The notes under the pieces are model-generated. The model was not told the DNA's origin. It saw only the letters and a program-made list of their open reading frames with translations, and did not search any database. DNA of 64,000 nucleotides from Maricurvus nonylphenolicus (GTDB lineage: Bacteria; Pseudomonadota; Gammaproteobacteria; Pseudomonadales; Cellvibrionaceae). The first letter of the stretch is position 1. Every line of letters starts with the position of its first letter. The DNA lies in contig NZ_AP031498.1 in NCBI RefSeq assembly GCF_042854845.1, positions 2,170,001 through 2,234,000 on the forward strand. The letters run 5' to 3'. This document shows, one piece after another, positions 34,508 to 43,739 of this stretch. Position numbers and translations under genes: made by a program.

Positions 34508-35039
34508 CTTGCGTTACCTCCTTGGCAAGGGTTGCTGCAGCGCTGTTAACCGCATTGACAATATGTTCGTAGGCGGCACAGCGACAAATATTGCCTGATA
34601 AGGCCTGCTTGATTTCGGTGTCGGTGGGATTAGGGTTATTTTCCAATAGATGCTTGGTGGTCATGATAAAACCGGGGCTGCAGTAACCACATTGGGAGCC
34701 GCGCTCATCGACAAAGGCCTGCTGGATAGGGTGCAGGTTGTTGCCGTTAGCCATGCCTTCGATGGTTTCAATGGTCTTACCATCCAGAGTGGCGACCATG
34801 GTGACGCATGCCAGAGTCGGGAGGCCGTCTACCAATACCGTACAGGAACCACAGGCCCCTTCGGCGCAGGTTTCTTTGGTGCCGGTCAGTGACAGTTCAT
34901 TTCTTAAGAAGTGCGTTAGGGTCCACTGAGATGAAATATGGTGTGTTTGCTGCTGACCATTAATGGTTAGCTGAATCGATTCTTGTGTCGCGCTTGGTGT
35001 GCGCGTATTCACAACAGGTTGTTGGATGGCGACGGTCAT
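34500..35039 (-). CDS. Molybdenum hydroxylase small subunit, [2Fe-2S] protein
   Basis: 179 residues from the ATG at 35039, which has GGAGGG five bases upstream; the longer frame starting at 35069 has no such site. The plant-type [2Fe-2S] cluster motif is CAEGACGSCTVLVDG with a further cysteine in LACVTM. The second cluster motif is QCGYCSPGFIM...GNICRCAAYEHI. An N-terminal stretch of about 25 residues is longer than usual. It is the first gene of the operon and passes electrons from the Mo site to the FAD subunit. A box II motif lies 112 bp upstream. Confidence 0.94.
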   Translation of the reverse strand: MTVAIQQPVVNTRTPSATQESIQLTINGQQQTHHISSQWTLTHFLRNELSLTGTKETCAEGACGSCTVLVDGLPTLACVTMVATLDGKTIETIEGMANGNNLHPIQQAFVDERGSQCGYCSPGFIMTTKHLLENNPNPTDTEIKQALSGNICRCAAYEHIVNAVNSAAATLAKEVTQDD

Positions 35040-35150
35040 AATCCCTCCGGTCACAGGCTTGTAGAGCATAACCCTTATGCTTATGTGGGTATGTTTGAAC
35101 TATCGCACAGGGGCTGAAAACCCTTATTGCAAAAAGCGTTATTCAAATTT

Positions 35151-35163
35151 GTCATTTTCGTAG
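35151..35163 (+). promoter_or_regulatory. Box II motif in the Mo hydroxylase / flavin hydroxylase divergent region
   Basis: GTCATTTTCGTAG, a motif that recurs at 39856, 56592 and 58948. It lies 112 bp before the Mo-hydroxylase operon start and 124 bp before the hydroxylase start at 35275, so it could act on both. A GATGTGCATC palindrome lies nearby at about 35189. Confidence 0.5.
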
Positions 35164-35274
35164 AATGGGGCTGTTGCGAGTAAAAAATTGATGTGCATCA
35201 AAAATTGCGAGATTTTTCACGGATAGTCTGAAAAGGAATTTTAAAAAAGTTAAACCCGAGGGAAGGTTTTCGTT

Positions 35275-36858
35275 ATGAAAAAAACATCAGTTTTAATCGT
35301 TGGTGGTGGGCCATTAGGAATAACTGCATCTGCCTTACTGTCGCAATACGGTATAGATTCAATCACCGTAGATATGCGTGATGACTTGAGTAATCACCCC
35401 CGTGCTCGTTTGTACGATTCACCTTCTGCTGAACTGTTTCGCCAGTTGGGCGTAGCGGATGAAATCGATGAAACCGGTATTGGGGCCAAGTGGACGCAGT
35501 ACAACCGTGCCTTTGTCGATATTAAATCTGGGCCAATTGCCAACTTGTATTCACCGGAGTTTCATTCTGTACCCCGTGATATTACGCCACAGAAGCCGGT
35601 GATGACTTGCCAGGATCTATTGGAACCGATTCTGTTAAAGGCTGCAGAAGAGCATAAATCGGCGGAGTTCCACTTCAGTTCTGAGGTTTACGATGTACAG
35701 CAGGGCGAGAGTGGCTGTACAGCCAGGGTTCGTCACTTAAAAACCGGCGAAGAGTTTGAGGTTGAGGCGGATTACATTATTGGTGCCGATGGTTCCCGTA
35801 GTGAGATGCGTAAACTTGTTGGAGGCGAGCTGGTAGGGGAGGTACGCCAACGCTGGTTCAGAGATATTCTCTTCCATGCGGATTTAACCCCATATGTACA
35901 AAGCAATATGGGCGGTTTACTGTATGTTTCTCATCCCGATGGCGTTGGTCTGTACCAGCCGCTGGATGGCAAGAACCGTTGGCGCTGTCAGGTACCCACT
36001 ACCGATCCTAATGCTGATGACAGTGAGGAGTACTTTGTTAATTGGATTAAGCACACCTTAGGCGCAGGTGATGAATTTACCCTGGAGATTGAAAGTATTC
36101 TGCGCTGGCAGGTAACGGCTCGAGTATCGACCAAGTTCAGCAATAACCGTATCCATTTGATTGGTGATGCGGCCCAGGTATTTACCCCTACCGGTGGTAT
36201 GGGTATGAATACGGCCTTTACAGGCTTGTATAACCTGGCTTGGAAGCTGGCTTATGTGATCAAAGGTGTGGCACCTGCCAGTATTCTGGAGACCTATCAT
36301 GAGGAGTATCATCCTCAGGCGACTCTGCGCACCCAAACCTGTCTTGAAAATGCTGATTTTCTGGGAGGTATCTACCGGGCTTACCGTAGAGGTGAGGATC
36401 TGGAACAAGCAACTCGTGACTGTTACCAGTACGCGGCTTATACCGGAGTGACCTTCGGTTATGAGTATTCCTCAAGTTTGGTCCAGGAAGATCCTGACCT
36501 GGCCCCTGTAGTTAAACACGATAAGCTAAATTATGCCCCGATTGTTCGCAACGGCCGTCGTGCGCCACATATCTGGATCGATCAGGCGGCAAATAAGTCG
36601 CTGTACGACTGGTTCGGCTTGGATTACGTGGTTGCTTTGGGTGCTACGGCTGATAAGGCTGAGTGGTCAGATGCGGTAGATAGCCTGCAGGCCAAAGGCT
36701 TCCCCGTGCGGATTGAGGAACTGCCTGAGCAGCAGTACACCCCATATGATGGGGAGGAGGTTGTGATTATCCGTCCAGATCGCATTGTGGCGGCGCATTG
36801 GGCTGATGTGACAGAACCTGCGGTTGATTTGTTGGCGGGTTGTTTACCTCTGGTTTAA
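35275..36858 (+). CDS. FAD-dependent aromatic hydroxylase-like monooxygenase, paralogue 1
   Basis: 527 residues of the class A flavoprotein monooxygenase fold (MhpA/PheA/PobA relatives). The FAD site is VGGGPLGITASALLSQYG at 9-26, the NAD(P)H/FAD motif is IGADGSRS, and the second FAD motif is LIGDAAQVFTPTGGMGMNT. A C-terminal thioredoxin-like domain of about 140 residues (from PIVRNGRRAPHIW) is present as in MhpA. These enzymes use NAD(P)H and O2 to hydroxylate phenols; others do Baeyer-Villiger or decarboxylating reactions. A close paralogue is at 56709. It is divergent from the Mo-hydroxylase operon, sharing box II. Confidence 0.9.
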   Translation: MKKTSVLIVGGGPLGITASALLSQYGIDSITVDMRDDLSNHPRARLYDSPSAELFRQLGVADEIDETGIGAKWTQYNRAFVDIKSGPIANLYSPEFHSVPRDITPQKPVMTCQDLLEPILLKAAEEHKSAEFHFSSEVYDVQQGESGCTARVRHLKTGEEFEVEADYIIGADGSRSEMRKLVGGELVGEVRQRWFRDILFHADLTPYVQSNMGGLLYVSHPDGVGLYQPLDGKNRWRCQVPTTDPNADDSEEYFVNWIKHTLGAGDEFTLEIESILRWQVTARVSTKFSNNRIHLIGDAAQVFTPTGGMGMNTAFTGLYNLAWKLAYVIKGVAPASILETYHEEYHPQATLRTQTCLENADFLGGIYRAYRRGEDLEQATRDCYQYAAYTGVTFGYEYSSSLVQEDPDLAPVVKHDKLNYAPIVRNGRRAPHIWIDQAANKSLYDWFGLDYVVALGATADKAEWSDAVDSLQAKGFPVRIEELPEQQYTPYDGEEVVIIRPDRIVAAHWADVTEPAVDLLAGCLPLV

Positions 36859-36908
36859 GCTAATAATCGCTGCGATCTGTGGGTTTGGAAAATGTTAGGA
36901 GTCCTTAA

Positions 36909-37032
36909 CTAGATCGTGGCGATTGCGGTGCCTTATTGCCTGCCAGGACACGCTGTTCGCCATCCATGGCCGCTCTATCGTCGGCGTCCTGCCTCCGAAG
37001 GTCCTAGCAGGCAATAAGGCACCACAATCTTA
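36909..37032 (-). repeat. Family C hairpin element, copy C3 (solitary)
   Basis: The arms 36927-36948 and 37002-37023 pair at 21 of 22 positions (starting GGTGCCTTATTGCC). The loop has the family C core in reverse orientation. It is flanked by GATCGTGGCG and CACCACAATCT, the outer motif seen at other C copies. It fills the 307-bp gap before the AraC gene with no other gene in it. Confidence 0.86.
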
Positions 37033-37130
37033 ATTTCATCACTTGTTTTCTTATCTGGTTTTGGTTGTTCGCACCCTTTTCTACTCTCTGTATCAAAAAG
37101 TGCAAAGCATGTTGACTTTAAAGGTGTATA

Positions 37131-37145
37131 TGTAAAACTTTTACA
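37131..37145. promoter_or_regulatory. Perfect palindrome before the AraC-type regulator gene
   Basis: TGTAAAACTTTTACA is a perfect 7-1-7 palindrome ending 20 bp before the GTG start. A TTGACT lies at 37112, so the palindrome would overlap the -10 region. It is a candidate autoregulatory operator. Confidence 0.45.
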
Positions 37146-37165
37146 TTGAGCTGAGGGGGAAAATC

Positions 37166-38218
37166 GTGGATCTGCATTATATTATCTTACCTGAATTGAA
37201 ATTGATTCTTGAGCACTATGGCCATTCGTCCGCCAAACTCAATTTAGATAAAAATACTGATCTTGATGAGGTTATTAAGGAAAACCTGGAGGATAGGGCG
37301 CTATTCTTCTGGGCTATGGAGCGTTTCGTTAAACAGATGAAACGTCCAGACTGGGGACTCATAGTCGCTGATAACGTCAGTATGGCGAAGCTGGGTGCTT
37401 TTGGTTATGCAGGCATATCAGCGCCCAGTTTGATGCATACGATGAAATTAATGTTGCAATTCCCACCTTTGTCAGCATGGTTTTATGACTTCAATTTTGT
37501 TGAAGGTGAAGAATTCGTCGAAGTGCACTTTACCCCCAACCGCCCATTAGGTGAGTTGGAAAAGGGGATAGCCGATATGACCATCGCTCAAATGTGCCGA
37601 CATATATTTAATCTTTATCCTTTGCATAAAAGCCGAATTGAAGTGTCTTACTGCGGTGCAGAACGCGAGTATGTCAACGAGATTAAACGCCGTATTCCTG
37701 GTCCAATCACCTTTGAATCCAGTACCTATTCTTTAAAGATTCCTGCTGAACTCTATTATTCCGAATCACCTTTCTATGTGAAGGAAATTTGGGATGTCGC
37801 GCTTCAAAACTGTAAGAAGATGTTGTCGGTCATCAAATATATGTCGACGACCGACCCTGTTGATGCGGTGCGGGAGTATCTGGATGAAGCGATTGCCGAT
37901 AACTACCGCAAGCGTCCATCTTGCGATCAATTACCTAATATTTCGGCGATTGCTGAAAAACTCAATCTTTCTGAGGCGTCTCTACGTCACTATCTGCGTT
38001 CCAAAAATCACCAGTTCCGACAGTTGAAAGAAGAAGCCAGACGCAAGTGGTTACTGAAGTTGTTGCGTGAAGAAGAGCTTACTATTCAGACTGTAGGTTA
38101 TATTCTTGGCTATCACGATGCTGCAAACTTCACCCGCAGCTGCATGTCCTGGTTTGATATGACTCCAAAACAGCTGCGTAATCAGCTCCCCCCCGAAGAA
38201 GAAAGCACTGAAACTTAA
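37166..38218 (+). CDS. AraC family transcriptional regulator (Arabinose_bd-type, VirS/OruR-like)
   Basis: 350 residues, GTG start with GAGGGG nine bases upstream. The N-terminal ligand-sensing domain (about 20-220) is of the Arabinose_bd type, with FGYAGISAPSLMHTMKLM. The C-terminal HTH_18 domain (about 250-340) has IAEKLNLSEASLRHYLRSKNHQFRQLKEEAR and IGYHD-like YILGYHDAANFTRSCMSWFDMTPKQLR. Such regulators control degradation and oxygenase genes in response to an acid or lipid ligand. It sits between the first hydroxylase and the P450, and box II occurs next to both, so it is the best candidate box II regulator. A palindrome overlaps its own promoter region. Confidence 0.9.
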   Translation: MDLHYIILPELKLILEHYGHSSAKLNLDKNTDLDEVIKENLEDRALFFWAMERFVKQMKRPDWGLIVADNVSMAKLGAFGYAGISAPSLMHTMKLMLQFPPLSAWFYDFNFVEGEEFVEVHFTPNRPLGELEKGIADMTIAQMCRHIFNLYPLHKSRIEVSYCGAEREYVNEIKRRIPGPITFESSTYSLKIPAELYYSESPFYVKEIWDVALQNCKKMLSVIKYMSTTDPVDAVREYLDEAIADNYRKRPSCDQLPNISAIAEKLNLSEASLRHYLRSKNHQFRQLKEEARRKWLLKLLREEELTIQTVGYILGYHDAANFTRSCMSWFDMTPKQLRNQLPPEEESTET

Positions 38219-38248
38219 TATCCCTATATCCCGAAGTTGGTTTTTGCA

Positions 38249-38430
38249 CGGAGTAAGGAGTTAGCCGATAGGGCTTCTCGTAGCAATCAGCCCATCGTTT
38301 AAGCGGCAGGAAAAAGTCAGGGTAGTCGCGAGGACTGTCTGAACGCTTTCCGTGAGTTCCGCAGCGCTGACTTTTTCCTGCCGCTTATGGGCGCGAAGAG
38401 AAGCCCTAGCGGCTGACTCCGAATTTAGAA
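38249..38430 (+). repeat. Family B hairpin element, copy B4 (solitary)
   Basis: The outer arms 38257-38276 and 38401-38420 pair at 18 of 20. The inner arms 38301-38320 and 38367-38386 form a perfect 20-bp stem. The loop has the GAGGACTGTCTGAACG...GAGTTCCGCAG core subtype, and the element ends with CTCCGAATTTAGAACC. It lies between the convergent AraC and P450 genes. Confidence 0.86.
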
Positions 38431-38448
38431 CCCCATACTAACAAACAC

Positions 38449-38480
38449 AAAAAAGGCGTAGTGGCCAAGCCAACTACGCC
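38449..38480 (-). terminator. Rho-independent terminator after the P450 gene
   Basis: On the minus strand GGCGTAGT and ACTACGCC form a perfect 8-bp stem, with further pairing in the loop (TGGC/GCCA), followed by TTTTTT. It starts 26 bp after the P450 stop. Confidence 0.85.
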
Positions 38481-38505
38481 AAAGTCCATAGCTTACTACA
38501 GAGAG

Positions 38506-39756
38506 TTACTTTTCTGGTGTGAACTTAACGGGCATCTTCATAATCGCATGGAACCAGATGCTGTCCAGGTACTCAATATCACCGGTAGGGGCCAGATCAG
38601 GAATACGCTCAAGGATCTCTTTAATCAGAACCTGAAGCTGCATCAGTGCCAGCTGAGCGCCCAAACAGGTATGAGGGCCTACACCGAAGGCCAAGTGCTT
38701 TCTGGCGTTCTCACGGGTAATATCAAACTTGTTTGGATCTTCAAACAGGTCTTCATCGCGGTTAGCCGATACGTAAGACAGGAATACCTTGTCGCCTTTC
38801 TTGATTTTCTGGCCGCGAATTTCAGTATCTTCCATAACGGTACGACGGAACTGCATTACCGGAGGTGATACACGCAGTACCTCGTGCAGCGCGTTAGGCA
38901 GGTACTTGTCTGGATCAGACTTGATCAGGTCGTACTGCTCTGGATGCTCTTTCATTAAGCGCATAAAGTGCACCAGAGTGTTACGAGTGGTCTCGTGACC
39001 GGCAATGGACAGGGTCACAAAGAACATGTTGATGGTGAACTGGTCAACCTTTTCACCTTCAATCTCACCATTCACATAGGTGCTCAGCAGCGAGTCATCT
39101 GGGTTCTCACGCTTTTTCTTACTCAGCTCTTCACAATAAGCAAACAGCTTAAGGGTTGGTGTGAGCTCTTCTGGGCTGGCACGGTATGGTGTTTCGGTGT
39201 CTGCGATCTGATTACCGAGGTTGAAGATCATTTCGCGATCTTCTTCCGGCACGCCCAGGATTTCACAGAAGGTTTGTACTGGCAGGCGAGAAGCGATATC
39301 AAATACCAGCTCACATTCGCCTTTATTGGCAACGCCGTCGACGATTTGTTTGGCGATCTTTTCGATTTGAGGCTTGTAAGCCAGCAGGTTCTTCGGCAGG
39401 AACGGAGGCATAGCCACTTTACGCACGGCGGTATGTTCCGGGGCGTCTTTACCCATAATACCGGCGCGGTGCATACCTAACTGTTCTTCGGTTGCATCCC
39501 ACAGCAGGGGGCCACCCTCGGCGCTGGAGAACAGCTTGGTGTTACGCGATACAGCCTGAACATCCTCGTGCTTGGTCAGGATCCAAAAGCCTTTATCCAT
39601 GGTGAGCAAATCATTCTTGGATTTGTAGCTCTCAGTCGCTGGATTCCATTTTACCGGGGCGTTCTTGCGAAGGTACTCGAAATACTCAACTGCAGGGCCT
39701 TTGTTGTCGGCAATAATGCTGAGGTCGAGAATATTGAATTCTTCATACTTGGTCAT
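38506..39756 (-). CDS. Cytochrome P450 (class I bacterial type)
   Basis: 416 residues, soluble, no membrane anchor. The I-helix oxygen-binding motif is AGHETT, the ExxR motif is EVLR, and the haem-binding loop is FGVGPHTCLGAQLA with the cysteine ligand at C364. It resembles the CYP families of gammaproteobacteria and mycobacteria that hydroxylate steroids, terpenes or fatty acids (for example CYP125/CYP142 style). No ferredoxin or ferredoxin reductase gene is adjacent, so electrons must come from elsewhere. It is a single-gene unit with its own terminator; box II lies 100 bp upstream, which ties it to the hydroxylase operons. Confidence 0.93.
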   Translation of the reverse strand: MTKYEEFNILDLSIIADNKGPAVEYFEYLRKNAPVKWNPATESYKSKNDLLTMDKGFWILTKHEDVQAVSRNTKLFSSAEGGPLLWDATEEQLGMHRAGIMGKDAPEHTAVRKVAMPPFLPKNLLAYKPQIEKIAKQIVDGVANKGECELVFDIASRLPVQTFCEILGVPEEDREMIFNLGNQIADTETPYRASPEELTPTLKLFAYCEELSKKKRENPDDSLLSTYVNGEIEGEKVDQFTINMFFVTLSIAGHETTRNTLVHFMRLMKEHPEQYDLIKSDPDKYLPNALHEVLRVSPPVMQFRRTVMEDTEIRGQKIKKGDKVFLSYVSANRDEDLFEDPNKFDITRENARKHLAFGVGPHTCLGAQLALMQLQVLIKEILERIPDLAPTGDIEYLDSIWFHAIMKMPVKFTPEK

Positions 39757-39855
39757 AGCTGTCTCGCTGATTACTTAGCTAAGTTACATAAACATTCACG
39801 GTTAGTATCGTGATTAATGCTCCGGCGGGGTATGTCATAAAAAAAGTGGAAAATT

Positions 39856-39877
39856 GTCATTTTCGAACGGGGGATAG
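39856..39877 (+). promoter_or_regulatory. Box II motif before the P450 gene
   Basis: GTCATTTTCGAACGGGGG matches box II over its first 10 bases. It lies 100 bp before the P450 start (39756) and 155 bp before the hydrolase start (40011). Confidence 0.45.
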
Positions 39878-40010
39878 TGGAAATCATAAGCACCTTGGTA
39901 AGGTAAAAATCACTCGGATTTCACTGTGATTTCCATCCCTCTATAGGGGCTCATAGAGCGCTTATAACAAAGGGGACTAATGGAAATGCCTTATTAATGT
40001 AAAGAGCGCT

Positions 40011-40790
40011 ATGACTTCTGTATCCCTTGAATGGCAAGACGCCACCGATAGTAAAGATCAACCCACCCGTGAATTTCACCTGCAGCGTGAAGGCAAACGC
40101 CTGTTAACCGGTGCTGTATGGCTGCCGGAAACCGTGGCCGATAATGTCCCCTTAGTGTGCTTTGGCCATGGCGGTTCCGGCGATCGCTACCAGCAGCCTA
40201 TCAGTACTATGGCAAGCAAGTTCCTGGCGCAGGGCATTCCCTGTTTGGCTATCGATGGTCCGGTACATGGGCTGCGAGGCTTGAAAGAGGGGCATCCGCA
40301 GGCCAATTTCCAGAAGCATTATGTTCAGCCTGACAGCATGGAGCTGATGCGTGATGACTGGCAGGCCGCGGTAGAAACCGTATTGGCCTTGCCTGAAGTA
40401 GGGCCGCGTTCCCTGGCCTATTGGGGCCTATCCATGGGCACTATGTTCGGTTTGCCATTTATCGCCGATCGCAATGACGTCTTGGTTGCCTGCTTGGGCT
40501 TGGCCGGTGCTGATACTGATAAGTTCCCACACGGCGCTGAATTGTTGGATCTCGCTTCTCAGTTGACCTGCCCAACCTTCTTCCTGATGCAGTGGGATGA
40601 TGAAATCATCAACCGCGAGCGTTACCTGAATCTGTTTGATGCTCTGGGCTCCAACAACAAGCGCATGCATGCCAACCCTGGTAAGCATGCGGAAGTGGCC
40701 AAAGATGAGATCGCCTTTATGGTCGATTTTATGCTGGGTCATATTCAGGGCCGTCTGGCTGAACGTCAAGTGAGCAATATCTCCAGCTGA
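40011..40790 (+). CDS. Alpha/beta hydrolase (dienelactone hydrolase-like)
   Basis: 259 residues. The oxyanion-hole motif is CFGHGGSGD at 50-58, the nucleophile is S141 in YWGLSMGTM, an acid lies in QWDDEI and the histidine in PGKHAEV near residue 227. The cap region is small. No signal peptide is present. It could hydrolyse an ester or lactone or a C-C bond made by the oxygenases nearby. The ribosome site is weak (AAAGAG). It starts a plus-strand run that continues, with small gaps, to 56205, and the next gene begins 27 bp later. Confidence 0.82.
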   Translation: MTSVSLEWQDATDSKDQPTREFHLQREGKRLLTGAVWLPETVADNVPLVCFGHGGSGDRYQQPISTMASKFLAQGIPCLAIDGPVHGLRGLKEGHPQANFQKHYVQPDSMELMRDDWQAAVETVLALPEVGPRSLAYWGLSMGTMFGLPFIADRNDVLVACLGLAGADTDKFPHGAELLDLASQLTCPTFFLMQWDDEIINRERYLNLFDALGSNNKRMHANPGKHAEVAKDEIAFMVDFMLGHIQGRLAERQVSNISS

Positions 40791-40817
40791 GCACTGAACT
40801 ATTTTGAGCATTAACGC

Positions 40818-43703
40818 ATGACCGAAGCGATTGAGTTTGTATCCATGAGTTCCGCTTACGAAGGCAGCCCTTCAGGGTTTAAAGGCTTTATGCAAGCTGT
40901 GCGCGCGGAACTTAAGGCAGAACAAATTCTAACGGACCCGCTCAAAACCTTTGCCTATGCTACCGATGCCAGCTTTTACCGTTTAACGCCTCGAGCTGTT
41001 ATTACCGTAAATACCATTGAAGATGTTCGCCAGGTTATCAGTGCGGCCTATTACTATGGTGTGCCAATTACCTTCCGCGCCGCAGGTACCAGTTTGTCAG
41101 GGCAGGCGGTTACGGATTCTGTGTTGGTTCGCCTGGGTCATGGCTGGACTGACTATCGTATCGAAGATCAAGGTAAGCGTATCGCAGTAGAGCCAGGTTT
41201 AATTGGTGCTAAAGTGAATCGCCTGTTGGCACCTTACGGTCGCAAGATCGGCCCGGATCCAGCTTCTATCGATACCGCTAAAGTCGGCGGTATCGCCGCG
41301 AATAATGCCAGCGGTATGTGCTGTGGCGTGAGCCAGAACAGTTACCACACCTTGCACAGTATGAAACTGCTTTTGGCCGACGGCACCTATCTGGATACCG
41401 GCTGCGAAAGCAGCCGTAATGACTTCTGTGTTACCCATCAGGATTTTCTCGATAACCTGGAGCAATTAGGCCAAGAGGTTAAACGAGATCAAGCGCTGTC
41501 GGAAAAGATCGCCCGTAAGTACCGTTTAAAAAATACCACCGGTTACGGTATTAACGCCTTGTTGGAATTCGATGACCCCTTCGATATTCTGCAGCACCTG
41601 ATGATCGGTTCAGAAGGCACCCTGGGTTTTATCGCCGAGATTACCTACAACACGGTTATCGATCCTCAGTATAAACGCGCCGCTTTCCTGTGTTTCCCCA
41701 ATGTGGAGCAGGCCTGTCTTGCCGTACAGGCGCTTAAACAGGTGGATGTTGCAGCCGTTGAATTAATGGATAACGCCGGCCTTAAATCCATTCAGAATAT
41801 GGCGGGTGTACCTGAAGCGTTAAAGTCCATTGATGATACTACGACTGCATTATTGGTCGATGCTCGCGGCGAAACGCCGGAGCATCTTGAGCATGTCTGT
41901 GATGCGGTAAACAAGCTGTGCGAACAATTCAGTTTATTGTGGCCCTGTGAATTTTCAAACGATAGCGATACTTATAATAGCTACTGGAAAGTCCGTAAGG
42001 GTTTATTTCCTACGGTAGGGGCCAATCGTGATACGGGTACTACCGTTATTATTGAGGATGTGGCGTTTCCGGTAGAACAACTGGCTGAAGCCGTTTTAAA
42101 GCTGCAGGCATTGTTTGTCGAGCACGGCTATCCGCAGACACTGATCTTTGGGCATGCACTTGAAGGTAACCTGCACTTTGTGTTCAGTCAGGCTTTCACA
42201 ACGGCTGAAGATATCGCGCAATACGATGGCTTTATGCAAGCGGTTGCTGATCTTGTGGTTAAAGATTACGAAGGTGCTTTAAAAGCCGAGCATGGTACTG
42301 GCCGCAATATGGCGCCGTTTGTGAAGCTGGAGTGGGGCGAGGCGGCTTATTCGGTGATGCGCTCGATTAAGTCGCTATTTGATCCAAAAGATGTACTTAA
42401 TCCCGGTGTCATCCTTAACGCCGATGAGCAGGTGCATATCAAGAACCTAAAACCGATGGCGCCGGTCAGTGACATCGTAGACAAGTGCATTGAGTGCGGT
42501 TTCTGTGAACCTACCTGTCCTTCCAAAGCATTATCACTGACGCCGCGTCAACGTATTGCGGTGCAACGTGAGTTATCTCGTCTATCGCAAAGCCATAGTC
42601 GTGAAGACCAGCAACGTTATTGGGATATTGCCAAGCAATACCAGTACGACGGTGAAGAAACCTGTGCAGCCTGTGGCCTGTGTGAAGTGGCTTGCCCGGT
42701 GAATATCAATACCGGCGATTTAACCCGTCATTTACGCCAGCAACATTCAATGGCGGCCCATCATGTGGCTTGGTCGGCTGCCAAGCATTATGGCAAAGTC
42801 TTGTCTGCGGTCAGAGTGGGGATGGCCATCTCAGCCGGCGTACAGCGCCTGTTGGGACGTAAATTACCGCTGTGGGTTAGTAAAGTGATGCGCGGTTTAA
42901 GCTTTGGTAAAGCACCGTTGTGGTTACAATCAACGCCATCTGCCCCAGTGCAGCACAACTTAGCGCAACCTCTAATGCCAGATGCACCCAAGGTGGTGTA
43001 TTTCAGTGGTTGTGCCAATCGCAGCATGGGGCCCGATAGCAATACCATTGCCAGTGATAAACGCAGCCTGCAACAGGCGACGGTATCCCTGTTAAATAAA
43101 GCGGGTTTCAAAGTGGTTTTCCCTCCTGCACAGGAAGAGCTTTGTTGTGGCATGCCCATGTATAGCAAAGGCTTTCCAGGGCAGGGCGATTTACTGCAAC
43201 AGCAAGTCAACAAGTCTTTATTAGCGGCTACAGAAAATGGCCGTTGGCCGGTGATCTCCGATATGTCGCCTTGCAGTGCGCAATTGCAGGGTGGGTTGGA
43301 TGAACGTATTCAACTTCAGGATGCCATGGCATTTATCACGGAGCATGCTTCCGACAAGTTATGCATTACGCCCGCAAACGAAACTATCGCCCTGCATATC
43401 CCCTGCAGTGCCGTACGTATGGGGATAGCTTCTCAAATGCAATCCTTGGCCGAGCAGTGTGCTAGCAAGGTAGTGATTCCAGAAGATATCAGCTGTTGTG
43501 GTTTTGCGGGTGACAAAGGCTTCTTTACCCCGGAATTAAATCAGAAGGCTCTGGAGGGGCTTAGCGAGCAGTTGCCTGATGACTGTCATCGTGGCGTATC
43601 CAGTAGCCGTACCTGCGAAATTGGTCTGAGTGAATACAGCGGAAAACCTTATCAGTCTTTGATTTATCTGCTGGATCAGCAGAGTGAATCGAAAACACAT
43701 TAA
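40818..43703 (+). CDS. FAD-binding and (Fe-S)-binding oxidoreductase (D-lactate/D-2-hydroxyacid dehydrogenase-like)
   Basis: 961 residues with four parts in order: an FAD_binding_4 (PCMH) domain (about 40-210, TFRAAGTSLSGQAVTD and GGIAANNASGMCCG), an FAD-oxidase C-terminal domain (to about 545, ending HGTGRNMAPFVKLEWG), a pair of [4Fe-4S] motifs (CIECGFCEPTC and CAACGLCEVAC), and CCG-type cysteine-rich domains (SGCANRS, LCCGMPM, CCGFAGD). The architecture matches Dld3/YdiJ-type enzymes that oxidise D-2-hydroxyacids and feed quinones or cytochromes. It is within the run next to the ThDP enzyme, so a 2-hydroxyacid intermediate is plausible. Confidence 0.88.
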   Translation: MTEAIEFVSMSSAYEGSPSGFKGFMQAVRAELKAEQILTDPLKTFAYATDASFYRLTPRAVITVNTIEDVRQVISAAYYYGVPITFRAAGTSLSGQAVTDSVLVRLGHGWTDYRIEDQGKRIAVEPGLIGAKVNRLLAPYGRKIGPDPASIDTAKVGGIAANNASGMCCGVSQNSYHTLHSMKLLLADGTYLDTGCESSRNDFCVTHQDFLDNLEQLGQEVKRDQALSEKIARKYRLKNTTGYGINALLEFDDPFDILQHLMIGSEGTLGFIAEITYNTVIDPQYKRAAFLCFPNVEQACLAVQALKQVDVAAVELMDNAGLKSIQNMAGVPEALKSIDDTTTALLVDARGETPEHLEHVCDAVNKLCEQFSLLWPCEFSNDSDTYNSYWKVRKGLFPTVGANRDTGTTVIIEDVAFPVEQLAEAVLKLQALFVEHGYPQTLIFGHALEGNLHFVFSQAFTTAEDIAQYDGFMQAVADLVVKDYEGALKAEHGTGRNMAPFVKLEWGEAAYSVMRSIKSLFDPKDVLNPGVILNADEQVHIKNLKPMAPVSDIVDKCIECGFCEPTCPSKALSLTPRQRIAVQRELSRLSQSHSREDQQRYWDIAKQYQYDGEETCAACGLCEVACPVNINTGDLTRHLRQQHSMAAHHVAWSAAKHYGKVLSAVRVGMAISAGVQRLLGRKLPLWVSKVMRGLSFGKAPLWLQSTPSAPVQHNLAQPLMPDAPKVVYFSGCANRSMGPDSNTIASDKRSLQQATVSLLNKAGFKVVFPPAQEELCCGMPMYSKGFPGQGDLLQQQVNKSLLAATENGRWPVISDMSPCSAQLQGGLDERIQLQDAMAFITEHASDKLCITPANETIALHIPCSAVRMGIASQMQSLAEQCASKVVIPEDISCCGFAGDKGFFTPELNQKALEGLSEQLPDDCHRGVSSSRTCEIGLSEYSGKPYQSLIYLLDQQSESKTH

Positions 43704-43739
43704 ACAAACCTGATCAGTCGAAGAGTAGAAGAGAGAACC

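Noticed and set aside
38461..38868. A 135-codon plus-strand frame opposite the P450 gene.
   Set aside because: It overlaps the haem-binding region of a clear P450 gene and starts inside its terminator.
39757..40010. Promoter hexamers or a small gene in the P450/hydrolase gap.
   Set aside because: Only the box II motif could be supported; no convincing -35/-10 pair or reading frame was found.
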